Assembly: GCF_048323755.1 (NCBI RefSeq)
Contig: NZ_JBLWFS010000049.1
Coordinates: 1 to 13,548, forward strand
DNA from: Alkalihalobacterium sp048323755
Lineage (GTDB): Bacteria > Bacillota > Bacilli > Bacillales > Bacillaceae_F
Direction of reading: 5' to 3'
DNA: 13,548 nucleotides
In this document: one piece after another, positions 1 through 6,304 of the stretch
Position numbering within the stretch: position 1 is the first letter of the stretch
Layout of the letters: the number at the start of each line of letters is the position of its first letter
Notes under the pieces: generated by a model
What the model was told of the DNA's origin: nothing
What the model saw: only the letters and a program-made list of their open reading frames with translations
Databases searched by the model: none
Program-made: the position numbers and the translations under genes

Positions 1-470
1 AATAGATACTTTTGTTCAGCTGAAATGGTTATTTCTTCCCCTTTATCCTCCTTTCGGCTAAATCGAGCTTTTTTAACAATTCATTCTCGGCTTTCAGTAG
101 GTTAATTTGAGCTTGAAGTCGAGCGTTCTTTTCCTCTAAAGAGAGTTCCCCTTCACGTGGTCGTCCTGAATTTCCTTTACGTGTATCTTCTAAACCATCT
201 ATTCCACACGCTTGATAGGCAGCACGCCACCGTTTTGAGGCTGATTTTATTCGTTCAATACCGACAATCTCTGTATCAAATCCACATTCTTCAAAAATCA
301 TTCTCGGTAATTTGCCGTTCTCATTTTCTGCGATAAAATGACGTTTGAATTCATTTGTGTTATCCCTTTGGAACTAATAGATTTTACATACGGATTCTTT
401 GACAACAAAGATCTCTCTTTTTCTGTAAATATCTTTTTACTCATTTTGCGCTTCCCCAATCCTCCGCTCA
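1..470 (-). mobile_element. IS3-family insertion sequence, partial (orfA end only)
   Basis: The leftward orfA-like reading frame and its upstream terminal region are in the window, while orfB and the other terminus lie beyond base 1. To the left of the orfA stop, another minus-strand frame stays open to the edge (bases 28-1), as expected where orfB is entered by a -1 frameshift. The outer end lies somewhere in 455-470, because serine-recombinase coding sequence is readable from about 468 onward. A CA dinucleotide at 469-470 would match the TG...CA ends of IS3 elements. The opposite terminus and the target duplication cannot be seen, so the exact boundary is open. Confidence 0.7.
29..444 (-). 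pseudogene. IS3-family transposase OrfA, frameshifted
   Basis: OrfA of IS3-type elements supplies the helix-turn-helix DNA-binding part of the transposase, and OrfB carries the DDE catalytic core. Translation from 444 begins MSKKIFTEKE and reads as a typical OrfA N-terminus up to about 358, then runs into a spurious tail. The correct sequence continues in a second minus-strand frame (NEFKRHF, then IFEECGFD) to the stop at 29. That half contains the RWRAAYQACG helix region, the NSGRP linker and the terminal leucine-rich helix (LQAQINLLKAENELLKK). The usual family text KGITYTNEF is interrupted; a 4-nt loss near 356-361 would explain the shift. OrfA is therefore probably inactive unless frameshifting rescues it. 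The start at 444 has only a modest purine-rich site upstream. Confidence 0.75.
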
Positions 471-821
471 ACAGTAGACGCAATAAACACAGTAAAGAAG
501 CTATTCGAGAAAGGCGTAAAAGTACACGTATTAAACATGGGGCTAGTGGAGGACACGCCTACTGGTAGACTAGTATTTAATGTTATGAGCGCCTTTGCAG
601 AGTTTGAAAGAGATATGATAGTAGAGCGCACACAGGAAGGCAAGGCAATAGCTAAGCAGCGTGAAGACTTTCGAGAAGGTAGACCGAATAAGTATAGTAA
701 AAAGCAGATAGAGCATGCGCTAAAGCTATTAGAAACGCAATCCTATAAACAAGTAGAAGAGGTAACAGGTATAAGTAAAAGCACGCTTATAAGAGCTAAA
801 AGGAAGCTAGTAAGTAAATAG
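468..821 (+). pseudogene. Serine recombinase (resolvase/invertase family), 5'-truncated by an IS
   Basis: Small serine recombinases resolve or invert DNA at short paired sites. The readable frame starts around codon RSTVDAI, matching the conserved RS(T)xD stretch of the catalytic domain, and continues through GLVEDTPTGRL, then FNVMSAFAEFERDMIVERT, the long E-helix region. A GRPxK linker precedes a C-terminal helix-turn-helix (about the last 45 residues, with the recognition-helix text TGISKSTLIRAKRKL). The N-terminal ~65 residues, including the nucleophilic serine, are missing because the IS3-family element abuts at about 455-470. The ATG at 537 is internal to the domain and is not a credible start. 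The gene is dead as a recombinase, though the DNA-binding domain could still be made. It may once have acted on the repeats at 1432 and 2672 (inference). Confidence 0.8.
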
Positions 822-836
822 TAATGTAAAGGCTAC

Positions 837-1090
837 AGGGCGCTAAATAGGCGCTCTTTTTGTATGCCTATATACCTTTATACACGCCTGCATATAGGCT
901 TATACGTGTTTTTATGCGCTTATATATGCGGCACTATATGACACTGTATAGGGCGCATCAGTACGCTATAGGCGAGCTAGGGGAACAAGGGGCAGCTGCT
1001 AGTAGGGGAAATAATCTTGTATTTGTTTACAGGGCGCTAGGTATTACGACAGTAAAGTCTATGTAAATTACTAGAGAAAATAGGGCGCTA
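837..1090 (+). repeat. Dispersed AGGGCGCTA motifs in non-coding DNA
   Basis: The 9-mer AGGGCGCTA occurs at 837-845, 1031-1039 and 1082-1090, with a 7-base match at 950-956, all in one orientation. The stretch 855-960 between them is unusually rich in TATA-type steps. The whole interval 822-1581 has no convincing gene. The motif spacing is irregular, so these may be binding sites or merely the element's base bias. Confidence 0.4.
838..862 (+). terminator. Weak terminator-like hairpin after the recombinase
   Basis: GGCGCT, a short loop and a second GGCGCT pair through a central GCGC with G-U closures and are followed by a run of five T. It lies 17 nt after the recombinase stop. The stem is short, so termination may be inefficient. 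Confidence 0.35.
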
Positions 1091-1187
1091 TAGGACGGTA
1101 CAAGACTACGCATACTTATACATACACTTACCTAATACCTAATGTATTACATTATTTTAGATACCTGCTGCGCTTGTTAGTGAAGTT

Positions 1188-1245
1188 AAAAGAGCAGGAG
1201 CAGTGAAAAGAATAACGAAAGCAGAATGTTATTGAAAGCTCTTTT
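1188..1245. other. Nested inverted repeat, possible structured RNA
   Basis: AAAAGAGC (1188-1195) pairs with GCTCTTTT (1238-1245), and inside it AATAAC (1211-1216) pairs with GTTATT (1228-1233). The result is a two-level stem. The right arm ends in four T followed by CC, so it is at best a poor terminator. No gene is nearby to explain it. Confidence 0.3.
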
Positions 1246-1431
1246 CCTTCTGTTTAGGCGCTCTTTCTTTAATCGTTAAAGATTTGTACTAACTTGCGTA
1301 AAAGATTGAATACAGAGGAAATATAAGTGCCACAAGCTGCAAAAAAAGCCGTAACCCCCCAAGCCCTATAGCACGCCCTCTACGACTACCGGCCACAAAT
1401 TACGCAATATATTTTTTAACTCAAGGGGTAA

Positions 1432-1481
1432 AAAAAGAGCGCATATGCTAATCGGCAGTAAGACGCCTAACATATACGCCA
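1432..1481 (+). repeat. 50-bp direct repeat, copy A (left of the SEC-C gene)
   Basis: This copy matches 2672-2721 at 46 of 50 positions by eye. Its core has inverted ends: GCGCATATG at 1439-1447 and CATATACGC at 1471-1479, mismatched at one position, around a 23-bp spacer. This is the layout of a recombinase or partition-type binding site. A short TAACGCAC follows at 1497, and a similar one follows copy B. Confidence 0.7.
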
Positions 1482-1581
1482 AATGGTTTCTTAAACTAAC
1501 GCACCCATTAACTGAATAAGAATAATAAACCGCAGTACTAATTCTTTAAAAATTTAACGAAGTAAAGTTATTCAAAGTACA

Positions 1582-2589
1582 TTATAAAACAAACATAGAC
1601 TTTCTTTTTTCCTCTGAATTTAGCAAATACTTAACAGGAGAAAATTGACTATAGCCTGTATGTTTAGAATGAATTTCTATATTAACACAAGATGGGTCTA
1701 ATTCTACTGTAATAGCATTGTAGTCATAGTTATAGTAGAATTTGTATCCTTTATGTGTAACATCTGGGAAGTTATTCTTAAACTTATCGTTATATTTAGG
1801 TTTAAAATAATTAATTAATGCAGCCTCTGTAATATTAATAATTTGGTTATCTACAAATAACGGAGGTGCTGATAAGACTTTCTTAAAATGTTGCAGATCT
1901 TCTTCTTCCGTAACTTGAAAATCATTTCGCCCATCCATCGAAGTAATTAAGCGTGGTGTGAACTCCCACAAAGTAATTGCTATTTCGGAGTTTATGTCCT
2001 CATATGAAATATCAGCCATTACCCTTTGAAGAGTTTCATGGGATTTTAACCTATTTAATGCGTCTCGATCACCCTTTTTTCCGTATGATTGTCCAACATA
2101 TAATACCTCACAATTCAGCTGTGCGGTAGAAAAAGCTGAATATAGCCATAGTATGTCTGCTTTAAGCCCTCCACCACATCCATCTTTCATAAGTAAAATT
2201 TTGTCACCTTCAAACTCATATGCAACAGCATTATCGTTTAATGGTATCTTAATTGTTTCAATTTTATCTATTATAGTTACTCCATGTTTTATTTGAACTT
2301 CGACATGAGTATCAAGCACTTTTATGCTGTTTTCTACAAAACTTAATCTTTTAATTTTATTTATCATATATATATGAAACGCAGAATTTGATACTTCGAC
2401 AGTTTCTAATAATTTTGGGTAGACAATGGAAACTTGCGAGGAATACGTATGAAGTGCAAACTCACTCATATATTTTCTAGGTATTCCGTTATTGGCTTGT
2501 GTTGAAGCATATTTAGGATCGTTTATACAACAGTTTTTAAACTTTTTCCCTGATTTACATGGACATTTCTCATTTCTTCCTATGTTCAT
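1582..2589 (-). CDS. SEC-C motif protein with GIY-YIG-like nuclease domain
   Basis: The product is 335 residues from the ATG at 2589, chosen because GAGGAG lies 4 nt upstream; an ATG eight codons earlier (2613) lacks such a site. Residues 1-21 hold a SEC-C zinc motif (Cys9, Cys11, Cys20, Cys21 in the pattern CPCKSGKKFKNCC), as found at the ends of SecA and of many stand-alone proteins. Residues 22-160 are unassigned. From 163 the text LYVGQS, then Arg180, His184 and a late Glu255 in ITEAALINYFKPKYN, follows the order of GIY-YIG endonuclease residues, the N-terminal Tyr-Gly pair being LYVGQ. That suggests a metal-dependent nuclease or an inactive derivative; the substrate is unknown. The gene stands alone, reads opposite to the neighbouring rep-like gene and is AT-rich, and both sides carry the 50-bp repeat, so it looks like an acquired cassette. 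Confidence 0.7.
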   Translation of the reverse strand: MNIGRNEKCPCKSGKKFKNCCINDPKYASTQANNGIPRKYMSEFALHTYSSQVSIVYPKLLETVEVSNSAFHIYMINKIKRLSFVENSIKVLDTHVEVQIKHGVTIIDKIETIKIPLNDNAVAYEFEGDKILLMKDGCGGGLKADILWLYSAFSTAQLNCEVLYVGQSYGKKGDRDALNRLKSHETLQRVMADISYEDINSEIAITLWEFTPRLITSMDGRNDFQVTEEEDLQHFKKVLSAPPLFVDNQIINITEAALINYFKPKYNDKFKNNFPDVTHKGYKFYYNYDYNAITVELDPSCVNIEIHSKHTGYSQFSPVKYLLNSEEKRKSMFVL

Positions 2590-2671
2590 TTTTCTCCTCT
2601 TTCTTTTATACATTATCTTTCATTAAACGCCTCGTTAGTTGAATAACTGAATATTACCATATTTTCCTTAT

Positions 2672-2721
2672 AAAAAGAACGCATATGCTAAGCGGCAGTA
2701 GGACGCCCAACATATACGCCA
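2672..2721 (+). repeat. 50-bp direct repeat, copy B (right of the SEC-C gene)
   Basis: This is the second copy of the repeat at 1432-1481, exactly 1240 bp away and in the same orientation. The inverted ends here are ACGCATATG (2679-2687) and CATATACGC (2711-2719). The pair encloses one complete gene and little else. Similarity weakens just outside, apart from a shared TAACGCAC at 2748. Confidence 0.7.
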
Positions 2722-2858
2722 TAACGGAATTAGATTTGTACGTAAGATAACGCACATAGGGAGAATGTAAAGCGCTCTTAATTGGTATGTGCGGTATTTT
2801 TTTGCTGCAATATAACCGAACTAAGACACAGCGAGCGCCTATTAAATATAAGAGTAGT

Positions 2859-2918
2859 ACATACTTTTCTCACTTTGTCAAATTAGTATAAATACATACT
2901 TTGGTAACTTTGTCAAAT
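2859..2918 (+). repeat. Two 25-bp direct repeats, iteron-like
   Basis: ACATACTTT, three variable bases in four, then ACTTTGTCAAAT occurs at 2859-2883 and 2894-2918, start to start 35 bp. They precede a large inverted repeat and the rep-like gene at 3280. Paired iteron-like repeats upstream of an initiator gene are usual in theta plasmids, but two copies is few. Confidence 0.5.
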
Positions 2919-2938
2919 GGGCGTCCCAACCCCTCATG

Positions 2939-3025
2939 AGTACTATAAATTTTAGAGTAATAAACTATAAGTTTTATATGTACGTACCCTATTTATTATA
3001 GTTGTTTACTCTAAATATTAGTACT
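2939..3025. other. Large inverted repeat, candidate replication-origin element
   Basis: The left arm 2939-2970 and right arm 2996-3025 are imperfect inverted copies (both contain AGTACT, then TTAGAGTAA, then CTATAA), around a 25-nt loop that holds the palindrome GTACGTAC. A related text, GTACTATAAA..TTAGAGTA, recurs directly at 3183-3204. AT content across 2930-3240 is very high. These are origin-like traits next to an initiator-like gene. No U-run follows, so it is unlikely to be a terminator. Confidence 0.45.
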
Positions 3026-3182
3026 AAATAAGAATTACTTAATAAGATTTAGTGTACTAAGAATTACGTTAATAATAATTATATTATTCGAGTTGCTAAA
3101 GCAACTGCTAACGCATTAACTTGTATAAAAAATACTAAGTACTGATGAGAAAGAGAAGAAGAGTAATAAAAGAATTATAGCC

Positions 3183-3220
3183 GTACTATAAAAATTAGAG
3201 TACCAAATAATAAATCTTAT
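3183..3220 (+). repeat. Additional direct copy of the origin-region arm
   Basis: GTACTATAAAAATTAGAGTA resembles the left arm of the inverted repeat at 2939 (GTACTATAAATTTTAGAGTA), and similar AAATCTTATA text follows both. It lies about 60 bp before the rep-like start, where it could serve for initiator binding or autoregulation. Confidence 0.4.
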
Positions 3221-3279
3221 AGCGCCTATGTATTTGAGTAGTTAACAAAACTGCGACAATTACAATAGGGGGAATAGAG

Positions 3280-3762
3280 ATGAAAAGAAAAGTCTTTGAC
3301 AAGACGGAGAAAAGGAAAAAAGGATTCATACCTTTTCCACTTGATTTACTACAGTATAGACACCATCCAAACTTTAAGAAGGGCGCAGAGACTTTATATA
3401 TGCTTATAGCTCATTACTACAATACAGATAAAAAATGCGCATATCCTAGCATGACTTTACTAGCAGCAGACTGCGCAAGTACAGAAAGTACGATAGATAA
3501 ACATATTAAGTCGCTAGAAGAGCTAGAGCTAATACGAGTAGTACGGAGAAAGAAAGGTAATCTTTATATACCGCTAGAGCCGTTAGAAAGGAAGGAGTTT
3601 TTTGAAAAGTATCCAAACGTACAAGCTAGGTACGACAATAGCTATAGGAAAGTAGAAGAGCGCAGGGAACTAAAAGAGCAATATCTAGCAGCGGTAAAGA
3701 ATGTACACAATGGGGAAGCCGTAGCCGCAGATAAAGATAACGCAAACGAGCCAAAGTGGTAA
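3280..3762 (+). CDS. Winged-helix replication-initiator-like protein
   Basis: This is a 160-residue protein with ATG at 3280 and a GGGGGA purine run 7 nt upstream. Residues 15-105 form one helix-turn-helix unit: FIPFPLDLLQYR, an alpha segment (GAETLYMLIAHYYN), a conserved YPSMTLLAADCASTESTIDKHI recognition region, then a beta-wing (ELIRVVRRKKGNLYIPL). The arrangement is that of the HTH_36 / DnaD-like N-terminal domain of many Firmicute plasmid initiators. The C-terminal third is charged and helical with no recognised domain. The size is short for a full initiator, so it may be an accessory replication or transcription factor. The repeats and inverted repeat directly upstream support a replication role (inference). 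An alternative is a phage replisome-organiser-type protein. Confidence 0.6.
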   Translation: MKRKVFDKTEKRKKGFIPFPLDLLQYRHHPNFKKGAETLYMLIAHYYNTDKKCAYPSMTLLAADCASTESTIDKHIKSLEELELIRVVRRKKGNLYIPLEPLERKEFFEKYPNVQARYDNSYRKVEERRELKEQYLAAVKNVHNGEAVAADKDNANEPKW

Positions 3763-3861
3763 GAGTGGCGGAAAGTTAGTTCTTTGCCTTGGGAATGTGC
3801 ATTAAATTAAGGTCTAAACGTTAATCATTGTCCATATATTCGCAATAAAGGAGGTGGATTA

Positions 3862-4053
3862 ATGTCTGAGGTAGTTTGCGATAATTGCGGTGATTATGTC
3901 GAGGAAGGAACGCATTACCACGATAGCGGCGAGGAATGTCCACGCTGGGGTAATTGGTATTGTCCGTCTTGCGCAAGTCATTCTGTAGGTGATTGCGATT
4001 GTATAAATAATAACGATTTTTTCGAAAATACGTTTAACAGGCGCCCATTTTGA
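3862..4053 (+). CDS. Small cysteine-rich zinc-ribbon protein
   Basis: The product has 63 residues. The start at 3862 follows AAAGGAGG, 7 nt away. Cys6 and Cys9 (CDNC), His18 and His20, Cys26, Cys34 and Cys37 (CPSC) and Cys45 and Cys47 give enough ligands for one or two zinc sites, and the two CxxC pairs read as a zinc ribbon. The rest is acidic and Asn-rich. Such small ribbons are common on phages and plasmids and often bind nucleic acid or partner proteins; no specific role can be assigned. It lies 99 bp after the rep-like gene in the same direction and may share its transcript. A hairpin overlaps its stop codon. Confidence 0.6.
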   Translation: MSEVVCDNCGDYVEEGTHYHDSGEECPRWGNWYCPSCASHSVGDCDCINNNDFFENTFNRRPF

Positions 4054-4064
4054 GCGCCCTTTTA
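4040..4064 (+). terminator. Terminator overlapping the zinc-ribbon stop
   Basis: GGCGC (4040-4044) pairs with GCGCC (4054-4058), followed by CTTTT. The TGA stop at 4051-4053 sits in the loop, so the last codons of the gene encode the left arm. The stem is short but GC-only. Confidence 0.5.
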
Positions 4065-4115
4065 TAATTCATCCTAAATCTCTTAGCAGTCGATGTATAT
4101 AGTTAAAAAATAATA

Positions 4116-4565
4116 TTATTTATCTTGTCGAATTACTTTTACCCCAATCTTTTTCCGACGGTTAATTTGTTTTTTGAATTCTCTTTGACTTTCCTCGTTT
4201 CCCATTATGGTATTAGACGTAGAAAGCTCATTTCTATTAATAGAACGATAGATGTAATTTATTTTTTTCTTTATGTAGCTTGCAAAGTAGAGCTTGAGTA
4301 TTACGGGATCACATAAATCCTTGTTTTTTATAAACCATTCAACTAAACGATCTAAATGTATTTCATCTGGCATAAGAAACTTTCCGTTGAGATAGTTAGA
4401 TGAATTAATGAGAGTGTCAACCGTATTTGTTGCTGACATAATACAACTTGCACCTAATAAATCATAGTGTTCTTTTCCTTTGTATTGAATAGCGTATTTT
4501 TTAATCAACTCGATACATATATCCCGACTAGTTTTTATAAACTCTAAATTAGAAGTTGTTAGCAA
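4116..4565 (-). CDS. Hypothetical protein, unrecognised
   Basis: The product has 149 residues. The start is TTG at 4565, supported by AGGAGG at 4575-4580 with a 9-nt spacing; no ATG near it is as well placed. The sequence looks all-alpha and soluble: residues 1-60 contain helices around ICIELIKKYAIQYKGKEHYD and ATNTVDTLINSSNYL, and the C-terminus is strongly basic (KKQINRRKKIGVKVIRQ), as in nucleic-acid-contacting tails. No catalytic motif or membrane segment is visible and the family is not recognised. It runs in the same direction as the Mrr-type gene upstream but is separated from it by a terminator and its own promoter region with a nested palindrome, so it is probably transcribed independently. 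Confidence 0.5.
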   Translation of the reverse strand: MLTTSNLEFIKTSRDICIELIKKYAIQYKGKEHYDLLGASCIMSATNTVDTLINSSNYLNGKFLMPDEIHLDRLVEWFIKNKDLCDPVILKLYFASYIKKKINYIYRSINRNELSTSNTIMGNEESQREFKKQINRRKKIGVKVIRQDK

Positions 4566-4597
4566 CTTAAATAACCTCCTACTAAACTAATAAACTT

Positions 4598-4640
4598 AGT
4601 ATAACGATCTATCAAATGGATATCTAGATATTAAATCGTT
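4598..4640 (-). promoter_or_regulatory. Promoter with nested palindromes upstream of the 4565 gene
   Basis: On the minus strand a -10-like TATACT lies at 4603-4598. Upstream is a perfect 12-bp palindrome ATATCTAGATAT (4620-4631), enclosed by AACGAT (4603-4608) and ATCGTT (4635-4640). The nested dyad over the expected -35 region would suit a repressor operator. No good -35 hexamer is visible. Confidence 0.35.
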
Positions 4641-4670
4641 AAAAAAGACACTCAATTGTGAGCGTCCTTT
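4641..4670 (-). terminator. Rho-independent terminator after the Mrr-type gene
   Basis: Read leftward, GACGCTCA and TGAGTGTC (4647-4666) form an 8-bp stem with one G-U pair and a 4-nt loop, followed by TTTTTT (plus-strand A run 4641-4646). It lies 10 bp after the stop of the Mrr-type gene. Confidence 0.7.
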
Positions 4671-4675
4671 CTTCG

Positions 4676-5326
4676 TCATTGCGTCCGCAACCGTAGCAAC
4701 ACCAACACTCGTTGTACAATCGACAGACCCGTTTGTTTTTCAAATTTCATCATACGTATTAACTCATCTCGATCAATTAGCTTTACACCGTTAGCTTTTG
4801 CGAGTTTCTCGGCTGCTGGTGTGAAATATCGGTTAGATACGACTATTGCGTTAGTAGCTTTATACATTGGCTTTGCTGCAACTATTTCCTGTATTGCGGA
4901 AACCCCGATATTAGACGAATAGCGCTTCGCTTGAACAACGGTCTTTTTTCCTTTCATATTTCGTAAAACTAAATCCGCTCCAAAGTCACCCGAACCACGA
5001 GTAACCTCTACTATATACCCTTGTTTGCGAAAGAGTGGGGCGAGAAAGTGTTCGAATTCATGTCCGTTCATTTTATCAAAATTAGTCGTTCTAAGTGGGC
5101 GTTTAGTACTTACAGTTGAAAAAAACTTAAACCTAAATCGAGGTAAATCAAGCTTATGGAATATGTAGCCTAACGATAATAGGCAGATTGTCAAATACAC
5201 TAGTGCCGCAGATATGTCGTTTGGATTGTCGAATAAACAAGTCAGTGCTGCGATAAAAAATATTCCAGGTGGTACATAATCAGCTAGTAAATTAACTTCT
5301 TTAGTCCGCCGTTTTTTACGAGTCAT
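4676..5326 (-). CDS. Membrane-anchored Mrr-type restriction endonuclease
   Basis: The product has 216 residues; ATG at 5326 follows GGAGG by 8 nt. Residues 18-32 (PGIFFIAALTCLF) and 38-56 (ALVYLTICLLSLGYIF) are two hydrophobic segments expected to form a membrane hairpin, with a basic N-terminus on the cytoplasmic side. Residues 86-192 match the Mrr_cat fold: the entry helix NGHEFEHFLAPLF, then GSGDFGADLV with catalytic Asp118, and VVQAKRY with Gln132-x-Lys134 as the active-site QxK. Mrr-type enzymes cut modified or foreign DNA, and versions with a TM pair occur widely in Firmicutes, often without a known substrate. All expected catalytic residues are present, so it is probably active. It is followed by its own terminator, and it sits in a nuclease-rich accessory block. 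Confidence 0.85.
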   Translation of the reverse strand: MTRKKRRTKEVNLLADYVPPGIFFIAALTCLFDNPNDISAALVYLTICLLSLGYIFHKLDLPRFRFKFFSTVSTKRPLRTTNFDKMNGHEFEHFLAPLFRKQGYIVEVTRGSGDFGADLVLRNMKGKKTVVQAKRYSSNIGVSAIQEIVAAKPMYKATNAIVVSNRYFTPAAEKLAKANGVKLIDRDELIRMMKFEKQTGLSIVQRVLVLLRLRTQ

Positions 5327-5431
5327 TTACAAATCCTCCACAAATAATTAACTTTATTATCTCCAAAAATTAGGCTAATATTTATTGTGAAGAGTGTTCA
5401 ATTTAATGAAAATAAAAACGAGGTGTCCCCG

Positions 5432-5836
5432 ATGTTTACGAAATATCCTCAATCCCCCGCGAAAATGACTAAAGCATACCGCCAGTTATACGAAATTGAA
5501 ACGACCTTACGTTACCTCATCGACAGAACGCTTACCGAAACGATCGGCTCCCATTGGCGAGATTGCGTATATGAAAAGCGAGACTTCGATAAACTGTATT
5601 ACCACGAACTAATTCCATACTTCGCGAAATACCCTCAACTACAACCTTTCTATGTTGTTACCGATATTCCTAGCTTAGATATTGCGAAAGACTTCTCAAT
5701 TAATTTCCGCATACAAAAGTTGGTCGATCAAATTGAAAGACAAGCTAAACCGCAGCTTGCATATTCCTTCATCGAACATTATCCCGAATACCGCTACAAA
5801 ATATTTACCGCGATAATATCCGCAAAAGCTACGTAA
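5432..5836 (+). CDS. Hypothetical helical protein, possibly HEPN-like
   Basis: The product has 134 residues from ATG 5432, chosen because GAGGTG lies 6 nt upstream; a GTG at 5387 would add 15 residues but has no clear ribosome site. The text is alpha-helical. Residues 16-45 (RQLYEIETTLRYLIDRTL, then GSHWRDC) resemble the opening of Swt1-type HEPN domains, which have ExxLRxLI followed by a short turn with tryptophan. The RxxxxH catalytic motif of HEPN ribonucleases is not evident, so it may be a non-catalytic relative or something unrelated. There is no membrane segment. Its 3' end overlaps the oppositely oriented YolD-like gene by 43 bp, so both transcripts share antisense sequence. Function unknown. 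Confidence 0.5.
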   Translation: MFTKYPQSPAKMTKAYRQLYEIETTLRYLIDRTLTETIGSHWRDCVYEKRDFDKLYYHELIPYFAKYPQLQPFYVVTDIPSLDIAKDFSINFRIQKLVDQIERQAKPQLAYSFIEHYPEYRYKIFTAIISAKAT

Positions 5837-6126
5837 TACCTCTCGTCAAACTCGTCAACTATCCGAAATTGTTTTCCGTTCATATCAACGTAATGTACTC
5901 GACCGACTAACGTCTTATAATATCCGTTTTCCCAATACTTAATAGTTAATGCGTTATTTTCGCTCATAGCATCTCTAATTGTAATTTCGAATTCTTGCCA
6001 CTCTTGTTCGTCTAATTCAGGTCGTGGTACTTTATCGAGATCGGCGGCCCATTGACGCAACATACCCACATGTTCTGGCAGCATTAGCGCCGTCCATTTG
6101 ATATTTCCGCGATCTTTAAGTGTCAT
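5794..6126 (-). CDS. YolD-like family protein
   Basis: The product has 110 residues; ATG at 6126 follows AAGGAG by 8 nt. The N-terminal block RGNIKW, then LMLPEH, an acidic region with PELDEQEW and a C-terminal beta-rich portion (LVGRVHYVDMNGKQFRIVD) fits YolD-like proteins of Bacillus, in which R-G-x-I/M-K-W and LPEH are hallmarks. In chromosomes and prophages these proteins frequently accompany Y-family DNA polymerases (UvrX/YqjW type) and SOS-type loci, but no polymerase is present here. Here it is a solitary gene whose 3' end runs 43 bp into the convergent gene ending at 5836. The exact molecular role of the family is not settled. Confidence 0.8.
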   Translation of the reverse strand: MTLKDRGNIKWTALMLPEHVGMLRQWAADLDKVPRPELDEQEWQEFEITIRDAMSENNALTIKYWENGYYKTLVGRVHYVDMNGKQFRIVDEFDERYYVAFADIIAVNIL

Positions 6127-6218
6127 AATATCGACTCCTTTTTACAAATGTACTACCTTATTATATAAGAATGTATGTTCTGTATCCAAATTCAAAAACC
6201 TCTTTTTAAAAATTCAAG

Positions 6219-6241
6219 GTAATTACTGTAAATGGTATAAT
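6219..6241 (+). promoter_or_regulatory. Extended -10 promoter for the 514-residue nuclease gene
   Basis: TGGTATAAT (6233-6241) is a perfect TGnTATAAT extended -10. The expected -35 window shows no good TTGACA, as is usual for extended -10 promoters. It lies about 63 bp before the ATG at 6305. Confidence 0.5.
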
Positions 6242-6304
6242 ATAACTATATTAGTTGATTACACTTTTCCTAATCTTAATTTTTAATTTTAATAAGGGGT
6301 TGCA

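Noticed and set aside
338..643. Overlapping frames on both strands across the IS/recombinase junction
   Set aside because: They run antisense to the orfA and recombinase coding frames, whose motifs are clear; they are shadows.
860..1066. A 68-codon plus-strand frame rich in Tyr, Arg and Leu
   Set aside because: No ribosome site; the composition follows the TATA/GCGC repetitive DNA beneath it and it spans two of the dispersed repeat motifs.
1432..2721. CRISPR array interpretation of the 50-bp repeats
   Set aside because: Only two copies, 1240 bp apart, with a gene between them; there is no regular spacer array anywhere in the window.
4125..4316. Plus-strand frame within the 4116-4565 gene
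   Set aside because: Antisense to a gene with AGGAGG and a TTG start; no ribosome site of its own.
6098..6286. Plus-strand frame upstream of the 514-residue gene
   Set aside because: Starts inside the YolD-like gene on the opposite strand, has no ribosome site and reads through the promoter region.
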